From: Rhynchopus sp. YZ270_cl-10
Taxonomy: Eukaryota > Euglenozoa > Diplonemea > Diplonemida > Diplonemidae
NCBI GenBank assembly: GCA_964035575.1
Contig: OZ037922.1
Location: forward strand, 744,001 to 808,000
Length of the DNA: 64,000 nt
Reading direction: 5' to 3'
Shown here: in pieces, positions 62,408 to 64,000 of the stretch
Numbering within the stretch: the first letter of the stretch is position 1
How the letters are laid out: each line of letters begins with the position of its first letter
Made by a program: the position numbers and the translations under genes
Notes under the pieces: generated by a model
Told to the model about the DNA's origin: nothing
Database searches by the model: none
What the model saw: only the letters and a program-made list of their open reading frames with translations

Positions 62408-62618
62408 AGGAGGCTTGGTTCATATTTTTAACCTCATTTATTTTGGTCTTAAAAATGCAGAAGACACTCAAGGATAGGAATAGAGAGCGTTATTTCCACC
62501 TAGCGTGTCGTTTGTCAAGAGGCTTGCATCTTCTGTTCTATTTAAAAAAAAAAAAAGCAAACTTCACATAGCTTCATTCATTGTTGTTTCTCCCCCTTTA
62601 TTTATTAAAAATTTATCA

Positions 62619-62668
62619 TAGTGGAAGCACACCCTCCGGGTGTCTACACTGCAACTAAAATTTTCAAA
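62619..62668 (+). repeat. F1 short repeat, divergent
   Basis: TAGTGGAAGCACACCCTCCG then GGTGTCTACACT. The inner stem is ACACCC/GGGTGT with loop TCC, a GGA triloop on the other strand. Confidence 0.65.
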
Positions 62669-63155
62669 AAAAAAAAAAAAAATCAAAAAAAAAAAAGGAG
62701 TCTTTTGCTTCTCACCTATTCTCATTTTTTTTTTTTTTTTTTTGCCCCCAAACTTTGCACCATTTTTTGTCAAATTGTCTTTTTATTTTGCCTTTTTGCT
62801 GTCTTTTTTTTTTTTTGTTTTGTTTCAAGAAAATGCTGGAGTCACTACCTAATTCCTCACCTAGGTTGGGAGGTGTTTCACACCCCCTTTTTTTTTTTCT
62901 CTTTCTTCTCGATGTTCTACAGTACGTGATACTTAGATTCATCGATACAAACTCTTCTTCTTCTTCCTCAGATTTACAAAAAAAAAAATAACAACACCAT
63001 AAAAAGCCATCCAAACTCCCCTTTGGATTGGTCTTTTTTTTCCCTTCCAAAAACAAAACTAGAAACTGCATCAACTCCCCCATCCCTTTCTTTTTTTGAT
63101 ATGTGAATCCATGTGCACCCAAGCTGTTTTTTTTTGTCTTATTTTTTTTTTGCAA

Positions 63156-63262
63156 GATGACTAAGCTCGAGATGCTTAGTTTCATCTTTACCAACCCTTT
63201 TTCTCGCCCCTCTTTTTCGGTGCCTACCTCCCCTGTCGGTGTACGGTGAGGCGTTTGCACCT
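63156..63262 (+). repeat. F2 repeat followed by F4 repeat
   Basis: GATGACTAAGCTCGAGATGC, TTAGTTTCATCTTTACC at 63156-63198; CTGTCGGTGTACGGTGAGGC, GTTTGCACC at 63232-63262. Confidence 0.55.
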
Positions 63263-63341
63263 TTTTTTTTTTTTAAACTTCTCTTGATAGTGTTCTGCAA
63301 ATCTGTAGAGGTTGTGGCACTTTCAATAAGCTTTTTCATTT

Positions 63342-63411
63342 CATGTGTACATTTAGTGCACCCTATTATTACCTTCTATTCAGTAGAATAGGAAGTACAT
63401 GAAATAATTTC
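63342..63411 (+). repeat. F6 repeat
   Basis: GTGTACATTTAGTGCACCCT, ATTATTACCTTC, TATTCAGTAGAATA hairpin. Confidence 0.65.
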
Positions 63412-63970
63412 ATGTGTGTTATTCTCGCCTGAGTTTGTACATACCAAAAAAACCCCCTCTCCCCCCTTACTTATATAAGACACAACAGCTTGACGAGCTC
63501 TTGCACAGGACAAAAACGTATTTTTTTTTTTTTTTTAAAGGAAGCAGTTTTTCGAAATAAAATTGAGGGAAAAAAAAAATAGTCAAAAATGCATAAGATT
63601 CCCCTCTCCTCTTCATCTTGAGGGAGAAGGCAGGTGTCCCCCCCCCCGGCGTTTTCTATACAACCAAAATTGTGTGTCTGTGTGCTTTTTCTCTCCCCCC
63701 TTTTATTTTATATACTGATCATTTTGAGTGGGTCTATCTTGGCCACTTCTTCCCCTCCCCCCATCCCCTCTTCCCTTTGCTCTGTACATGGCGGTGAGGT
63801 AAATGACTGATCTTGTGGTGTTACTTCCGGTGTTACCATTGAATTGCAACGGTGAAATTATAAAGTATTATCGCAAAAAAGGTAAAGTCAAGGAAAGTTA
63901 CTTCACCGTCAGTGTAGTAAACATTACGGTCCCTCCCTGGGTAACTGTGATGTGCAGATCTTTTTTTTTT
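63412..63970. other. Non-coding, homopolymer-rich
   Basis: Long T, A and C runs; no gene or named repeat seen. Confidence 0.35.
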
Positions 63971-63973
63971 TAA

Positions 63974-64000
63974 AGGTGACTAAGCACGAGAGGCTTAGGA
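63974..64000 (+). repeat. F2 short repeat, cut by the window end
   Basis: AAGGTGACTAAGCACGAGAG, GCTTAGGA: the consensus form of the family. Confidence 0.65.

Noticed and set aside
36757-63198. F2 repeats as tRNA genes
   Set aside because: CTAAGC/GCTTAG with a 7-base loop recalls an anticodon arm, but there is no acceptor stem, no T arm and no U at the position before the putative anticodon.

Overview
The window is nuclear DNA of a unicellular eukaryote that I cannot place. Several genes are split by canonical introns (GTATG at the 5' end, usually CACAG at the 3' end). Ordinary eukaryotic genes (ribosomal protein uL14/RPL23, an ALIX/BRO1 protein, a PSP1-domain protein) sit among very dense mobile DNA. 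TAA, TAG and TGA all act as stops. A damaged small-subunit rRNA fragment at 48335-48450 gives a phylogenetic handle.

The window has two parts. Bases 1-26 kb form a transposon-rich block. It opens with three copies (A, B, C) and a remnant (D) of one intron-bearing gene family with a coiled-coil amino end, a weak HNH-like motif and a cysteine-rich tail. Between B and C lie two nested inverted-repeat elements, the inner one coding for an OTU-type cysteine protease, and a 648-bp hAT-type element sits in the upstream region of copy C. After that come many elements that I could delimit by terminal inverted repeats plus target duplications: hAT-type with 8-bp duplications, Tc1/mariner-type with TA, piggyBac-type with TTAA, and a broken LINE reverse transcriptase. 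Several are nested.

Bases 27-64 kb carry the host genes, all on the + strand: PSP1-domain protein (27.2 kb), RPL23 (37.7 kb), an unknown protein with an internal duplication (41 kb), ALIX (42.3 kb) and a type I membrane protein (49.1 kb). The DNA between them is rich in A/T homopolymer runs and holds at least six families of short (about 45-130 bp) repeats that fold into hairpins and lie almost always in the + orientation. Some larger elements are also here: a hAT-type element in an ALIX intron, two copies of an element made of GTGAAA decamers with 5-bp duplications, and a 2.8-kb hAT-type element holding about 1 kb of a 7-bp satellite.

The most unusual signals are two. First, more than 25 GC-rich mini-hairpins share the same loop rule, a GNA triplet closed by C and G on one strand, and occur in nearly every class of mobile element here. 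Second, a 47-bp member of a short hairpin repeat family lies inside a transposase reading frame between 9-bp direct repeats, which implies that these tiny repeats move. Coordinates of exons and repeat ends were read by eye; family names below (F1-F6, W, X, Y, Z, V) are local labels.
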